Part shown: positions 51,067-60,480 of the stretch, piece by piece
Layout of the letters: the number at the start of each line of letters is the position of its first letter
Numbering within the stretch: position 1 is the first letter of the stretch
NCBI GenBank assembly: GCA_021648485.1
Contig: JAKISS010000005.1
Location: 1 to 64,000 of the forward strand
Direction of reading: 5' to 3'
DNA length: 64,000 nucleotides
From: Gammaproteobacteria bacterium
Lineage (GTDB): Bacteria; Pseudomonadota; Gammaproteobacteria; SZUA-152
Program-made: the position numbers and the translations under genes
The notes under the pieces: model-generated
Told to the model about the DNA's origin: nothing
Seen by the model: only the letters and a program-made list of their open reading frames with translations
Database searches by the model: none

Positions 51067-51792
51067 TTAATGGTCAGGATAGTCTCCTGGCACACGCGAA
51101 TTACCCATCGTGGTGCGAGGAGCCGACGTTAGGTACGTAGAGACATTATAAATATCCTCGTCCGTCAGATTTTTCGCAACGACCTGCATCTGGCCCATCG
51201 CATCATTGGCACGACTGCCATCGCGCCATTTTTTCAGCTGGCTGACCAGATAAACGTATTTTTGACCACCAATCATCGGATAAACCGGTGCAGCACCACG
51301 ACCATTGTAGCCATGACAGGAGTAACAGGAAGAAATGCCTCGATCCGGTGCGCCATACATCACCAGGGCTTTACCCAGATGACGCACGCCTACTGGATTA
51401 CCCAGCTCTTTCACTTGCGCCATGTCCGATGATACCAGCTCTTTACTTAAACTGGCGGCATAAGCAGACACATCCAGGCGATCCTGGGCACTCAATCCTT
51501 TGGCATTGGTGTTCATGATGAACATCGTGGTATCCATACGTTTGTCCGTCGCATAATCTTCCAGCTGCTTCACAAGAAAGACATAACCTTGACCTGCCAG
51601 ACGCGGTGTACCCATGGCATCGTCACCCATAGCATCCTGGCCATGACAGCTGTTGCAGGCAGGAACATCACCCTTACCGTTCATGTAAATATTTTTACCG
51701 CTTTCGATATTACCCTGACTTCCAACAGCGGCAAATGCCGCAGATGCGGCAAACAGTGTCGCGACTGTTGATACTTTTGTTATGAGATGCAT
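51067..51792 (-). CDS. diheme cytochrome c4-like
   Basis: Signal peptide MHLITKVSTVATLFAASAAFA; CNSCHGQDAMGDDAMGTPRLAGQGYVFLVKQLEDY and CYSCHGYNGRGAAPVYPMIGGQKYVYLVSQLKKW. Confidence 0.9.
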   Translation of the reverse strand: MHLITKVSTVATLFAASAAFAAVGSQGNIESGKNIYMNGKGDVPACNSCHGQDAMGDDAMGTPRLAGQGYVFLVKQLEDYATDKRMDTTMFIMNTNAKGLSAQDRLDVSAYAASLSKELVSSDMAQVKELGNPVGVRHLGKALVMYGAPDRGISSCYSCHGYNGRGAAPVYPMIGGQKYVYLVSQLKKWRDGSRANDAMGQMQVVAKNLTDEDIYNVSTYLTSAPRTTMGNSRVPGDYPDH

Positions 51793-52024
51793 AAGACCAC
51801 TCCCTCCCAACCAATTGTTAATTCGTAATAAGCAATTTAATTCTTTTTTTGCCCGGCTTACACCCTACTGTGCCCGACTTAGCCTCTGAGCACTCGCGGT
51901 AGCCTGGTTACTCAACCGTTTTCAACAAGCCCCTCCAATGCATGAGCAGCTGTCCACAATCTACCGTAACAAAAGCCATACAAAAAATACCCAGATCTTT
52001 TTTCTAAAGACTCTTAAGGCTTGC

Positions 52025-52114
52025 TCAACCTCTTTTCATCATCATGCCGGCAACAACAAACGACACGATGGTCGAGACGACATAAATAAGCAGAATTGCC
52101 ATATCAACACCCAT
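52025..52114 (-). CDS. 29-aa single-TM micropeptide
   Basis: MGVDMAILLIYVVSTIVSFVVAGMMMKRG, RBS GAGGGG; the track ORF is an upstream extension. Confidence 0.45.
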   Translation of the reverse strand: MGVDMAILLIYVVSTIVSFVVAGMMMKRG

Positions 52115-52494
52115 TTTTATTCCCCTCCCAAGACAAAATTTACAAACACGACTTAAAATTTCAGCCATGTATAACACGGTTACCCACAACCGGACAAGCA
52201 AACGACGGCCAGTATATATCACGTTTCCCTCAAGTTACCAGGCTCAATTGGCTTTGATTTACCTGAGTATTTTATTTGGTTATCCACAACCAGCATCAGG
52301 CAAAGCAACAGTTTCAGTGCATATGGAACACATCAAAAGCAAACCGAAATCAATTACGACAGATCATCGCAATTTGACCTTACACCCAAGCCCACAACAT
52401 ACTCCGGTGTGGCGGCAACCAAACCACAAGGCACGCACGCGAGTAAAACCGCCCTGCCGAATTTATCACTAACTGAAATCGAGTTTATCGCGCC

Positions 52495-53472
52495 ATGGTG
52501 CAGAGAGGATACCGGACCCTGGTATTATGGGTCGCATGGGCAGCTGCAACTATTGTCATCTATCTGGGGTTGTATCAGGACACCGAGGTACTGGCCTTCG
52601 TGCAGCACGACCCCAGTCGCATCACCTGGGCCATCATCGGTCTGTTTATATTAGGCGTGGCCACCAGTTTTGTGCTCACCATTCTGCTTACCCTGGAATC
52701 CATCAAAATAGACGAATTGGAAGACATCGCCAGACGTGATGGCTGGCTGGGCATTGAACAGGCTGACAAAAAAGGCTGCGTGGCCAATTTTTTTGATTCG
52801 TTGCGCATTATTGTCAACAATAATGGCGAACTCAATATCGAAGCGTTGGTCGATGTGGAGTTTTCCATTTACCAGCGTATTGCCCATGCTCTGGAAATTA
52901 TCGGTAATCTGCTGATCACTCTGGGTTTAATTGGTACCGTTGTGGGCCTGACCCTGACCCTCACCGGCCTTACCAGTTCACTGGATGCTCTAGGCCAGGA
53001 TCAAACCCAGCTGCTGGCGGGTCTGCGTGGAGCCATGGCGGGCATGGGCACCGCATTTTACACCACTCTGCTGGGAGCCGTACTGGGCGGTGTGCTGTTG
53101 CGTATCTTCGCGCATATTGACGAAAACGGTGTAGAAAGCCTGGAGGATGCATTAACACGTACCTGTCTGGTCTACTGTTCATCAGACTTCAAGCCTTCAC
53201 TGGAACGCGACTTGCGCCTCATCAATGCCGAAATTGCGACTATGAGCCGTAACATCACCAATCTGCAAAAGTTGCTCACTGATACCCGGGGGGCAATGCG
53301 CGAATTCGCCACCGAAGTGAAACAACCTGGACAGGACATGGATATTGACCATTTGCGGGAGATGGTGCGATTACGTGAAGCTCATGTGAAATCCCTGGCA
53401 CTGGAAATCAAACTTAGGCAGGCCGAGCGCGGTGTCATGGGTTATCTGTTCGGCAACAAACACAAAAAATAA
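52495..53472 (+). CDS. MotA/TolQ/ExbB-family proton channel protein
   Basis: AHALEIIGNLLITLGLIGTVVGLTLTLTGLTSSLDALGQDQTQLLAGLRGAMAGMGTAFYTTLLGAVLGGVLLRI. Confidence 0.85.
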   Translation: MVQRGYRTLVLWVAWAAATIVIYLGLYQDTEVLAFVQHDPSRITWAIIGLFILGVATSFVLTILLTLESIKIDELEDIARRDGWLGIEQADKKGCVANFFDSLRIIVNNNGELNIEALVDVEFSIYQRIAHALEIIGNLLITLGLIGTVVGLTLTLTGLTSSLDALGQDQTQLLAGLRGAMAGMGTAFYTTLLGAVLGGVLLRIFAHIDENGVESLEDALTRTCLVYCSSDFKPSLERDLRLINAEIATMSRNITNLQKLLTDTRGAMREFATEVKQPGQDMDIDHLREMVRLREAHVKSLALEIKLRQAERGVMGYLFGNKHKK

Positions 53473-53524
53473 GAGCTTGAACATCCCTCTCTAAAACTTA
53501 CGCCAAAAACTCACACAACCCACC

Positions 53525-54307
53525 ATGCGCAGAAAACGCCGTTCATCACCGCCCAATATTTACGAGATGTTTTCCGACATCGCCTTGCTGATGCTGGCAA
53601 CGTTCATTTTTTTGCTGGTCACCATCCTCATCACCGCACGCATGGCCGAACAATACCAAACTCCCCGGCTCAAAACTGCTCTCGCCGAACTGCAAACCGA
53701 ACTGGATCAATCCCGGGCCGAGCGCACACGCCTGATGGCCAATATGGATGCCCTCGTCGGCCTTTCCACCGACCAGCAAATGAAAAAGGCTCTGGCAGCG
53801 ACCGGTCTGGCCGAGGGCAAAAATCGCAAAGATTTCGACGTGTTCGTCAAAGGTCTGCGTGACCTGCCTGGGGATAGCCTGCATCTGCTCATCGATGCCA
53901 CCGGCTCCATGCACGGTGTCAGCGAATTTCTGGTGCCGATACTGCGTATCATCGTCATCCGCTCCGGCAAAAGACTGGATGCCCTCACCTGGTTCTCTGA
54001 TGGCAAGGCCGACACTTACAGAGGTAGCATGGGCGAAATGTTCGACCGGCTCATGGAAGGCGCACCCTTTACCGGTGCCAACGAAACCATCGGTTATGGC
54101 TTTCGCTACGCCGCTGATCACGCCCCGGCACCCGGAGCCTACCTGCTCATCGGCGATGAACCCCCTTCTGACCGTATTCGGTATTTTCACATTCCCAGCC
54201 CGGTTTACACCCTGCCCATCGGTCGCGACAACCCGGACACCAACTGGCACTATCAAAAACTGGCCGACAAGACGGACGGCAAAATGCTGCATCTGGAGTT
54301 AAAATAA
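53525..54307 (+). CDS. ExbD/MotB-like N-terminal TM segment plus vWA-like domain
   Basis: NIYEMFSDIALLMLATFIFLLVTILITARMAEQY (N-terminal TM with Asp) then coiled region and LHLLIDATGSMHG (MIDAS-like DxTGS). Confidence 0.8.
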   Translation: MRRKRRSSPPNIYEMFSDIALLMLATFIFLLVTILITARMAEQYQTPRLKTALAELQTELDQSRAERTRLMANMDALVGLSTDQQMKKALAATGLAEGKNRKDFDVFVKGLRDLPGDSLHLLIDATGSMHGVSEFLVPILRIIVIRSGKRLDALTWFSDGKADTYRGSMGEMFDRLMEGAPFTGANETIGYGFRYAADHAPAPGAYLLIGDEPPSDRIRYFHIPSPVYTLPIGRDNPDTNWHYQKLADKTDGKMLHLELK

Positions 54308-54435
54308 AGAACTGCCATCACCCAATATTGCAGCATACAATTTCCTGCTCCTGTCAGTTCATGTAAAATCCCCGCCCTTATACCCATTCGCAGAAGTATT
54401 GTGGGCTGTCAGTTATAAGCAACAGAGATACCTCG

Positions 54436-55917
54436 ATGTTCGAATCCTTGCTGGAAAAAATCCCACCCAAAGTCTGGGCCTACCTGCTAATGTTCGCCTG
54501 GGGCGGCGGCATCCTCTGGTTTGGTTTGATAAACCTCACCTCCTACGGGCTGGATGAAGGCGCAGCTATGGCGCTACTGCTCAACTGGTCGGTAGTGGAT
54601 CAAGTGATCAACCCGGTAACCACTTACGGCGGCCCGGATTTTCGTGCCCTGCTGTTTATCCCACTGGGTCTGTACTGGTCTGGCAGCATCCTCGCTGCCA
54701 AAGTGTTTTCATTAATGGTCGCCTTTGGCGCAGCCATGCTGCTGTACCATTGGACTCGCCAACGTGATGCACAATACGGCAACGAAACGGCATTAATCGC
54801 CACTGGACTGTTACTTATCTCCCCCGCCACCCTGGGGCTCACTGACTATATGGGTGTCGGCCCCTATCTCATTGCCGCCTTTGGACTGGGCCGGGTGCTG
54901 GATCGCAAATACCGTGCCTCTGAGCACACCATCAGCAGCCTGTATTTTGTACAAACCCTATTGGTGGCCATCACTGTATCCCTGCACCCCATCGGGCTGG
55001 CCTACCCGTTAGCTCTGGCCTGGCACTGGCACAAAAACCCCAAATCTAAACAACAGAAAAAACAGGTATGGATCGGTATCACCATCGCCACCGGTATTAT
55101 TCTCGCCATGCAAACCGGCTGGATTGCACTGGCATGGATGGAAAACCCGATTATTTCGCTAAGCCGCATGTTTCAGGGCACTAATGCCAACATCCTCAGT
55201 GAAATCAGCAGCATACCAGGAATCATCGCTGCGATTTTACTGTTGGTGGTCTTATTCAAACAGGGACGTGGTTTGCTGAACGACGTGTTCGGTAGCAGCC
55301 TGTTACTCGGCCTGCTGCTAGGCTTGCTGGTGGCCGATATCAACTGGGCCTTTATCGCCCTGGTGATTATTTTGTATTGCGGCACACCGCTGCTGATTCG
55401 CGCCAACCTGGTATTGGGAAAACACGCAGGATTCATCGGCCAACGTGGGCTTGTGTTCACCATATTATTAGTGCTGGCTACCCTGTTCATGCAAGCTGAC
55501 AAAGCTCACGGCATACGATTGGAAAGCGGCCTGCTGTCGCCCACAGATGAACTGATTCAGGCCTTGATCCCCGAAGCCGCAGACCCGGAAAAACACTTTC
55601 TTGCCGCCAGTCAATGGCCTGCACGCACCATGTTAGTCGTCCGCGCCGATGTATTGCCTCTACCACCCGCCGCAGAAAACGGCCCGGAGCAATTAGCGAT
55701 GCTTAAGGGGTTGACTCACCTGATCTTTAATCACAACAACCCGGACAATACCCTGCTGGTGAAAAATTTCCGTGAAATGACCGATGCAGTTATCACGCTG
55801 GCTCGCCAGCCCGGTGGTGTTATTCTCGCTCTGCGTGATGCGCCCAAAGAAGACCCTCATGCACCAAAACCTGTAGCACCACTCAGCACAGATACCCCCG
55901 CTACTCCGTCAAAATAA
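54436..55917 (+). CDS. membrane glycosyltransferase-like (GT39/ArnT-like) protein
   Basis: Multi-TM; INLTSYGLDEGAAMALLLNWSVVDQVINPVTTYGGPDFRALLFIPLGLYWSGSILAAKVFSLMVAFGAAMLLYHWTR. Confidence 0.6.
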   Translation: MFESLLEKIPPKVWAYLLMFAWGGGILWFGLINLTSYGLDEGAAMALLLNWSVVDQVINPVTTYGGPDFRALLFIPLGLYWSGSILAAKVFSLMVAFGAAMLLYHWTRQRDAQYGNETALIATGLLLISPATLGLTDYMGVGPYLIAAFGLGRVLDRKYRASEHTISSLYFVQTLLVAITVSLHPIGLAYPLALAWHWHKNPKSKQQKKQVWIGITIATGIILAMQTGWIALAWMENPIISLSRMFQGTNANILSEISSIPGIIAAILLLVVLFKQGRGLLNDVFGSSLLLGLLLGLLVADINWAFIALVIILYCGTPLLIRANLVLGKHAGFIGQRGLVFTILLVLATLFMQADKAHGIRLESGLLSPTDELIQALIPEAADPEKHFLAASQWPARTMLVVRADVLPLPPAAENGPEQLAMLKGLTHLIFNHNNPDNTLLVKNFREMTDAVITLARQPGGVILALRDAPKEDPHAPKPVAPLSTDTPATPSK

Positions 55918-56078
55918 AGCAAGGAGCTTCAGCTTCTTGCCCAAAGATCAGCCTTTGGGTAAAGTTACCGAAACGATTTATACCAAAATGAAAATCGCGT
56001 CATGAATAATGTATGACGTGTTTATGACTAAGTCCGCGATAGTCAGTTATCAACTAATTACAGTAATGATGAATAACG

Positions 56079-56609
56079 ATGAAAAAGAATGATCCAAACA
56101 ACATTCAGGCTGTAAACGAAACCCGGTCATCACCTTCTCACATTCTGCCCGGTGAAATCGTTATTGGCACCATGACCGGCATCAACGAACAGGGGCAACC
56201 GCTTATCGACTTTCCCGACAATACTGCCGGGCATACCCTCGCGGCCATCACAACACTCGACCTGACTCAACAACACACAGGCAGGCAGGTTGCGCTGTTA
56301 TTTGCAAACGGAAATATGTATACCCCCGTCGTTATTGGACTGATCCACAGTCCCTTACAGGACATGTTAGAACGCTTTAATCCGTCACAAACAGACAACA
56401 ATAACCAGGAAAGTGAAATCAAAGTAGATGATATTCACATTGACGGAAAAAAACTGATTATTGAAGCGAAAGAAGAAATTGTCCTTCAATGTGGTAAATC
56501 CAGCATCATGCTGAACAAAGAAGGGAAAATTTCGCTGCGAGGAACAAAAATATCGACCCGCTCAACCGGAACAACCCGGATTATGGGTGCCTCAGTACAC
56601 CTTAATTAA
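56079..56609 (+). CDS. DUF6484-like protein (T6SS cargo island)
   Basis: LPGEIVIGTMTGINEQGQPLIDFPDNTAGHTLAAITTLDLTQQHTGRQVALLFANGN; repetitive C-terminal beta motifs as in Vgr-like spikes. Confidence 0.65.
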   Translation: MKKNDPNNIQAVNETRSSPSHILPGEIVIGTMTGINEQGQPLIDFPDNTAGHTLAAITTLDLTQQHTGRQVALLFANGNMYTPVVIGLIHSPLQDMLERFNPSQTDNNNQESEIKVDDIHIDGKKLIIEAKEEIVLQCGKSSIMLNKEGKISLRGTKISTRSTGTTRIMGASVHLN

Positions 56610-56642
56610 ACCTGTTTTCAGTACGAGCATCGACTATCCGCT

Positions 56643-57635
56643 ATGTTACAGCTTCGCAACAACACCCCCTTTGCTGCCGATACCATCCTTCTCCCGAATG
56701 AAGAAGGCATTGACACACTCTACATCGTCGTCAAAGCCACGTTCAACATTGGTGAACAATGGACGCTGGCAGACGAACAAACACCACCAGCAGAAACCGA
56801 CGAATACTGGGGTGAAGCGGAAAATTCCAGCATTAAATACGCCTCCGACTATCACACCGGCAAACCAGGCAGTGACATCATCATGCTCGGCCATGCTTTC
56901 GCAACAGACAAAAAAGAAGTTCCCCAGATGGATGTCAGTCTGACCGTCGGTCAGGTGCATAAAACGATTCGGGTCTTCGGTGACCGCCATTGGCAGGATG
57001 GCCGTATCTCCCTCCCGAAACCGTTCAGAACAATGGCCATGACCTATGAAAAAGCCTATGGCGGAACGCATATCGTGGATGAGCAAATCAAGGAAACAGA
57101 AGAGCGAAACCCCGTTGGCTGCGGATTTTCGGGACAACGCAAAACAGAAGAAATGAACGGACTACCACTGCCCAATCTGGAAGACCCCGACAATCTTGTC
57201 TCCAGCCCGAAACAACGGCCTGCACCCGCCTGTTTTGCTATCAGCGCACCACACTGGTCACCCCGTTCCGGTTTTGCCGGCACCTATGATGAAAACTGGA
57301 AAACCCGGCGCATACCGTACATACCGACAGACTTTGACCCGCGCTTTTTCAACATGGCGCATGCAGACCTGATCTACCCAGGGTTTCTTCAAGGCGGTGA
57401 GCCGGTAGAAATCACCAATATGCACCCACATGGCCACCTGAAATTTACCGTGCCAGCGGTTAAATTACGTGCAAGTGTCACCGTTGCAGGCAATATATTA
57501 AAACCCGAGTTCGACCTGGAAACACTGATGATTGAACCGAACCGGCTAAAACTGAGCATGGTATGGCGAGCCGCCATGCCCTGCAACAAAACAGCGCTGA
57601 AAATAAGTGATATCACCCTCAACACCACACGATAG
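56643..57635 (+). CDS. DUF2169 family protein
   Basis: LRNNTPFAADTILLPNEEGIDTLYIVVKATFNI...DIIMLGHAFATDKKEVPQMDVSLTVG..HKTIRVFGDRHW. Confidence 0.85.
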   Translation: MLQLRNNTPFAADTILLPNEEGIDTLYIVVKATFNIGEQWTLADEQTPPAETDEYWGEAENSSIKYASDYHTGKPGSDIIMLGHAFATDKKEVPQMDVSLTVGQVHKTIRVFGDRHWQDGRISLPKPFRTMAMTYEKAYGGTHIVDEQIKETEERNPVGCGFSGQRKTEEMNGLPLPNLEDPDNLVSSPKQRPAPACFAISAPHWSPRSGFAGTYDENWKTRRIPYIPTDFDPRFFNMAHADLIYPGFLQGGEPVEITNMHPHGHLKFTVPAVKLRASVTVAGNILKPEFDLETLMIEPNRLKLSMVWRAAMPCNKTALKISDITLNTTR

Positions 57636-57664
57636 TTAAACCGATAAACAACAGGAAAAACATC

Positions 57665-58045
57665 ATGGCACAAACAACCTATTCAAACGGACGAGGGATC
57701 GCACACCAGGGCAGCGGCGGTAAAAGTGTGGTTTTCCCCGATGTTTGCCTGACCCCGATTGGCAGCGCCATCGTCCCCATCCCTTACCCCAATATCGGCA
57801 AATCACAGGACACCGTTAACGGGCCAAAATCAGTCACGGTCGATGGGAAAATGCCCATGGTAAAAGGCGCACAATATTCGAAAAGCGCAGGTGATGAAGC
57901 CGGTTCACGTAAAGGTGTCATCAGTGGCACCGTCAAAGAGGTGTGTGAATTCCTCATGTACTCCTTTGATGTGAAATTTGAAGGCAAAAATGTCTGCCGT
58001 CTGGGTGACCCGCTCTGGCACAACAACAAAAATATTGCAGGCTGA
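57665..58045 (+). CDS. DUF4150 / PAAR-like protein
   Basis: VVFPDVCLTPIGSAIVPIPYPNIGKSQDTVNGPKSVTVDGKMPMVKGAQYSKSAGDEAGSRKGVISG. Confidence 0.9.
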   Translation: MAQTTYSNGRGIAHQGSGGKSVVFPDVCLTPIGSAIVPIPYPNIGKSQDTVNGPKSVTVDGKMPMVKGAQYSKSAGDEAGSRKGVISGTVKEVCEFLMYSFDVKFEGKNVCRLGDPLWHNNKNIAG

Positions 58046-58057
58046 GCGGATGACCTG

Positions 58058-59335
58058 ATGATGACTGCGCTTGATACCCAGGACGCTCCGAATATAAAAC
58101 ATGCCTATAAAGATTTTTATGAGCACAGCATCGAAGATGCCTCTTTCTTATGGATACTGCGCTCAGTGGCCATCGAACAACCGCATTACACTGCCCACGA
58201 CATACGCGCCTTGGAACACCGCATAGCCGCCCGGCTCGACGGACTGATGACCGCGCTGGACCCCGGCTGGGCCGCCTGTGAAGCCGCTCTGGAATTCCAG
58301 GCACCTGGTGAAGTTTTCGCCGCCATGGTCACCGCCATGCGCAGCCACGACAGCGGAAAAATTAAAACAGCTGTCGATACCGGCCTGGAAAATGCGCTCG
58401 CCACCCCCGGCCTGATCTCCGCCATGGGCTGGTTACCCGATGCCCTTGTGAACCCCTGGACAAAACGTTTTCTCAATGGCAAAGAAATGGCGCATAAATA
58501 CCTGGGGCTGACCACCTGTAGCGTGCGCCGCCAGAACCCGGGCGAACACCTGACCCATATTTTGCAACGTGATGATTGTCAGCAGCATGAAAAACTCTAT
58601 TGCCGGGCGCTGCGCCTGATCGGCGAGTTACGCCGCCAGGACGCCATGCCCGCCATCTACCAGGCAATACATAACGACAACGACAACATCCGTTTCTGGG
58701 CCACCTGGTCCGCCGTATTGTTAGGTCACCGGGCCAGCGCACACGCCCTGCAAGATTTTGTTTTCAGCGCAGGCCCGCATCAACACCAGGCGATCCAATT
58801 GGCGTTTCGAGCACTGCCGGTCGAGCAGGCACGGGAATGGATCGATACACTGTCAGACGATAAAAACCAGACCCGGGCCGTGATCAAAGCCACTGGCGCA
58901 CTGGGAGATCCCCATGCCATTAACTGGCTGATCAACACAATGCGAGACCCGACATCCGCGAAACTGGCCGGTGAGTCTTTCACCACCATCACGGGCATTG
59001 ACCTCAAAGCACACCGGTTAACACTGGACGCACCCGACGACACCATCACCATTGACGATATTGATGATACGGATAACGACAACCTTGATCTGGATGACGA
59101 TGAAAACCTGCCCGTCCCGGACGCTGAAAAAGTAGCCGCCCTCTGGTGTCAGCAAAGTCCACACTACATTATTGGCCAGCGTTATTTCATGGGCCAACCC
59201 ATCGGCGCAAAACACCTCAAGACAGTACTGGCCGACGGCACACAGCGCCAACGCCATGCCGCCGCCCTGGAACTGGCCCTGAATGAACGCGATGTACCCC
59301 TGCCCAACACGCGCGCCAGGATGCTGACCCCATGA
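58058..59335 (+). CDS. HEAT-repeat protein, TIGR02270-like (T6SS-associated)
   Basis: Multiple HEAT-like units; position between PAAR-like and ketosynthase-like genes. Confidence 0.65.
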   Translation: MMTALDTQDAPNIKHAYKDFYEHSIEDASFLWILRSVAIEQPHYTAHDIRALEHRIAARLDGLMTALDPGWAACEAALEFQAPGEVFAAMVTAMRSHDSGKIKTAVDTGLENALATPGLISAMGWLPDALVNPWTKRFLNGKEMAHKYLGLTTCSVRRQNPGEHLTHILQRDDCQQHEKLYCRALRLIGELRRQDAMPAIYQAIHNDNDNIRFWATWSAVLLGHRASAHALQDFVFSAGPHQHQAIQLAFRALPVEQAREWIDTLSDDKNQTRAVIKATGALGDPHAINWLINTMRDPTSAKLAGESFTTITGIDLKAHRLTLDAPDDTITIDDIDDTDNDNLDLDDDENLPVPDAEKVAALWCQQSPHYIIGQRYFMGQPIGAKHLKTVLADGTQRQRHAAALELALNERDVPLPNTRARMLTP

Positions 59336-60468
59336 GCGACAACATCAACGACACCCGCAAAGCGTACATCGCCGGTATCGGCATGATCACCTCCATTGGT
59401 GCCGACACCGAGATGACGGCTGCTGCCATCAATGCAGACTACAGCGGTTACCGTATTTCTGGCTATCGCACCCGAAAGGGTCAGCCCATTACCCTGGCCG
59501 AGGTTCCTGACGAGCTGTTTTCAACGTTCCCGGAAGGCATTAACGGCGGTGACCACTATAGCGATCACAGTGACCGCATGATTAAAATGTCGTTAATTGC
59601 CATTAATGAAGCCCTGGCAACCCCAACAGGCAATCAAACCATCACTCAGCCCATTCCACTGGTACTGGTGATGCCCGAACCCCAAACCAACGTAGATGAT
59701 ATCGACTACTCGCTACTGATTAAAAACCTGATCAAATATGGTGAACTCCCCCTCTCTCCCGAACTGGTCACTCGCACGCACACGGGGCGGGCGGGAGGTA
59801 TTCAGGGACTGGACTGGGTATTTCGTTACCTCTATGAACTTGATTATGACTATGTCTTGCTCGGCGGCAGTGACTGTTACCTGAACCACCCACGCCTGGA
59901 GCAGCTGGACGCTGCGCAACGTCTGCTGGCCCCCGGTGTGATGGACGGCTTCACCCCCGGCGAAGGGGCCGGGTTTCTGCTGCTCACCCGCCATCCGCAA
60001 CAGGCACTCAGCCAGAATAACCACATCATCGCCCTGCACCCGCCCGGTATCGGCGAAGAACCCGGACACCTGCACGACGACAGCGACCGGCCCTATCGCG
60101 GCGACGGCCTGGATCAAGCCTTCAAAAAAGCGTTAGTGGAGAACCCCGGCAACAATATCCACACCATCTACTCCAGCATGAACGGCGAACACTACTGGGC
60201 AAAAGAATGCTCAGTGGCCCTGCTGCGTAATGAAGCCCACCTGCAGGAAAGAATTACGGTTGCCCACCCCGCAGACTGTTACGGCGACCTGGGAGCCGCC
60301 ACCGGTTCCGTGCTGATCGGGCTGGCTGCACAGCAGCTGTTAAAACAGCCCGGCCCCGCCACACATCTGGTGTATAGTTCCGCCGATGGCCCCCTGCGTG
60401 CGGCTGTGCGGGTAGAAAAAATCGCACAACCTATTGGACAGCGCTCATCATCACATGAACGCACATAA
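59332..60468 (+). CDS. beta-ketoacyl synthase-like protein lacking active-site Cys
   Basis: KAYIAGIGMITSIGADTEMTAAAI...VMDGFTPGEGAGFLLLT; start overlaps upstream stop. Confidence 0.7.
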   Translation: MSDNINDTRKAYIAGIGMITSIGADTEMTAAAINADYSGYRISGYRTRKGQPITLAEVPDELFSTFPEGINGGDHYSDHSDRMIKMSLIAINEALATPTGNQTITQPIPLVLVMPEPQTNVDDIDYSLLIKNLIKYGELPLSPELVTRTHTGRAGGIQGLDWVFRYLYELDYDYVLLGGSDCYLNHPRLEQLDAAQRLLAPGVMDGFTPGEGAGFLLLTRHPQQALSQNNHIIALHPPGIGEEPGHLHDDSDRPYRGDGLDQAFKKALVENPGNNIHTIYSSMNGEHYWAKECSVALLRNEAHLQERITVAHPADCYGDLGAATGSVLIGLAAQQLLKQPGPATHLVYSSADGPLRAAVRVEKIAQPIGQRSSSHERT

Positions 60469-60480
60469 CGAGAAAACCGT

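Noticed and set aside
53546-54292. 248-aa minus-strand ORF antisense to the vWA gene
   Set aside because: Low-complexity His/Gly/Val-rich shadow ORF of a well-supported plus-strand gene; no RBS or recognisable domain
52495-54307. Zorya anti-phage system
   Set aside because: MotA/MotB-like pair is present but no ZorC/ZorD/ZorE-like genes are adjacent and the second protein has a vWA domain; only a layout resemblance is kept
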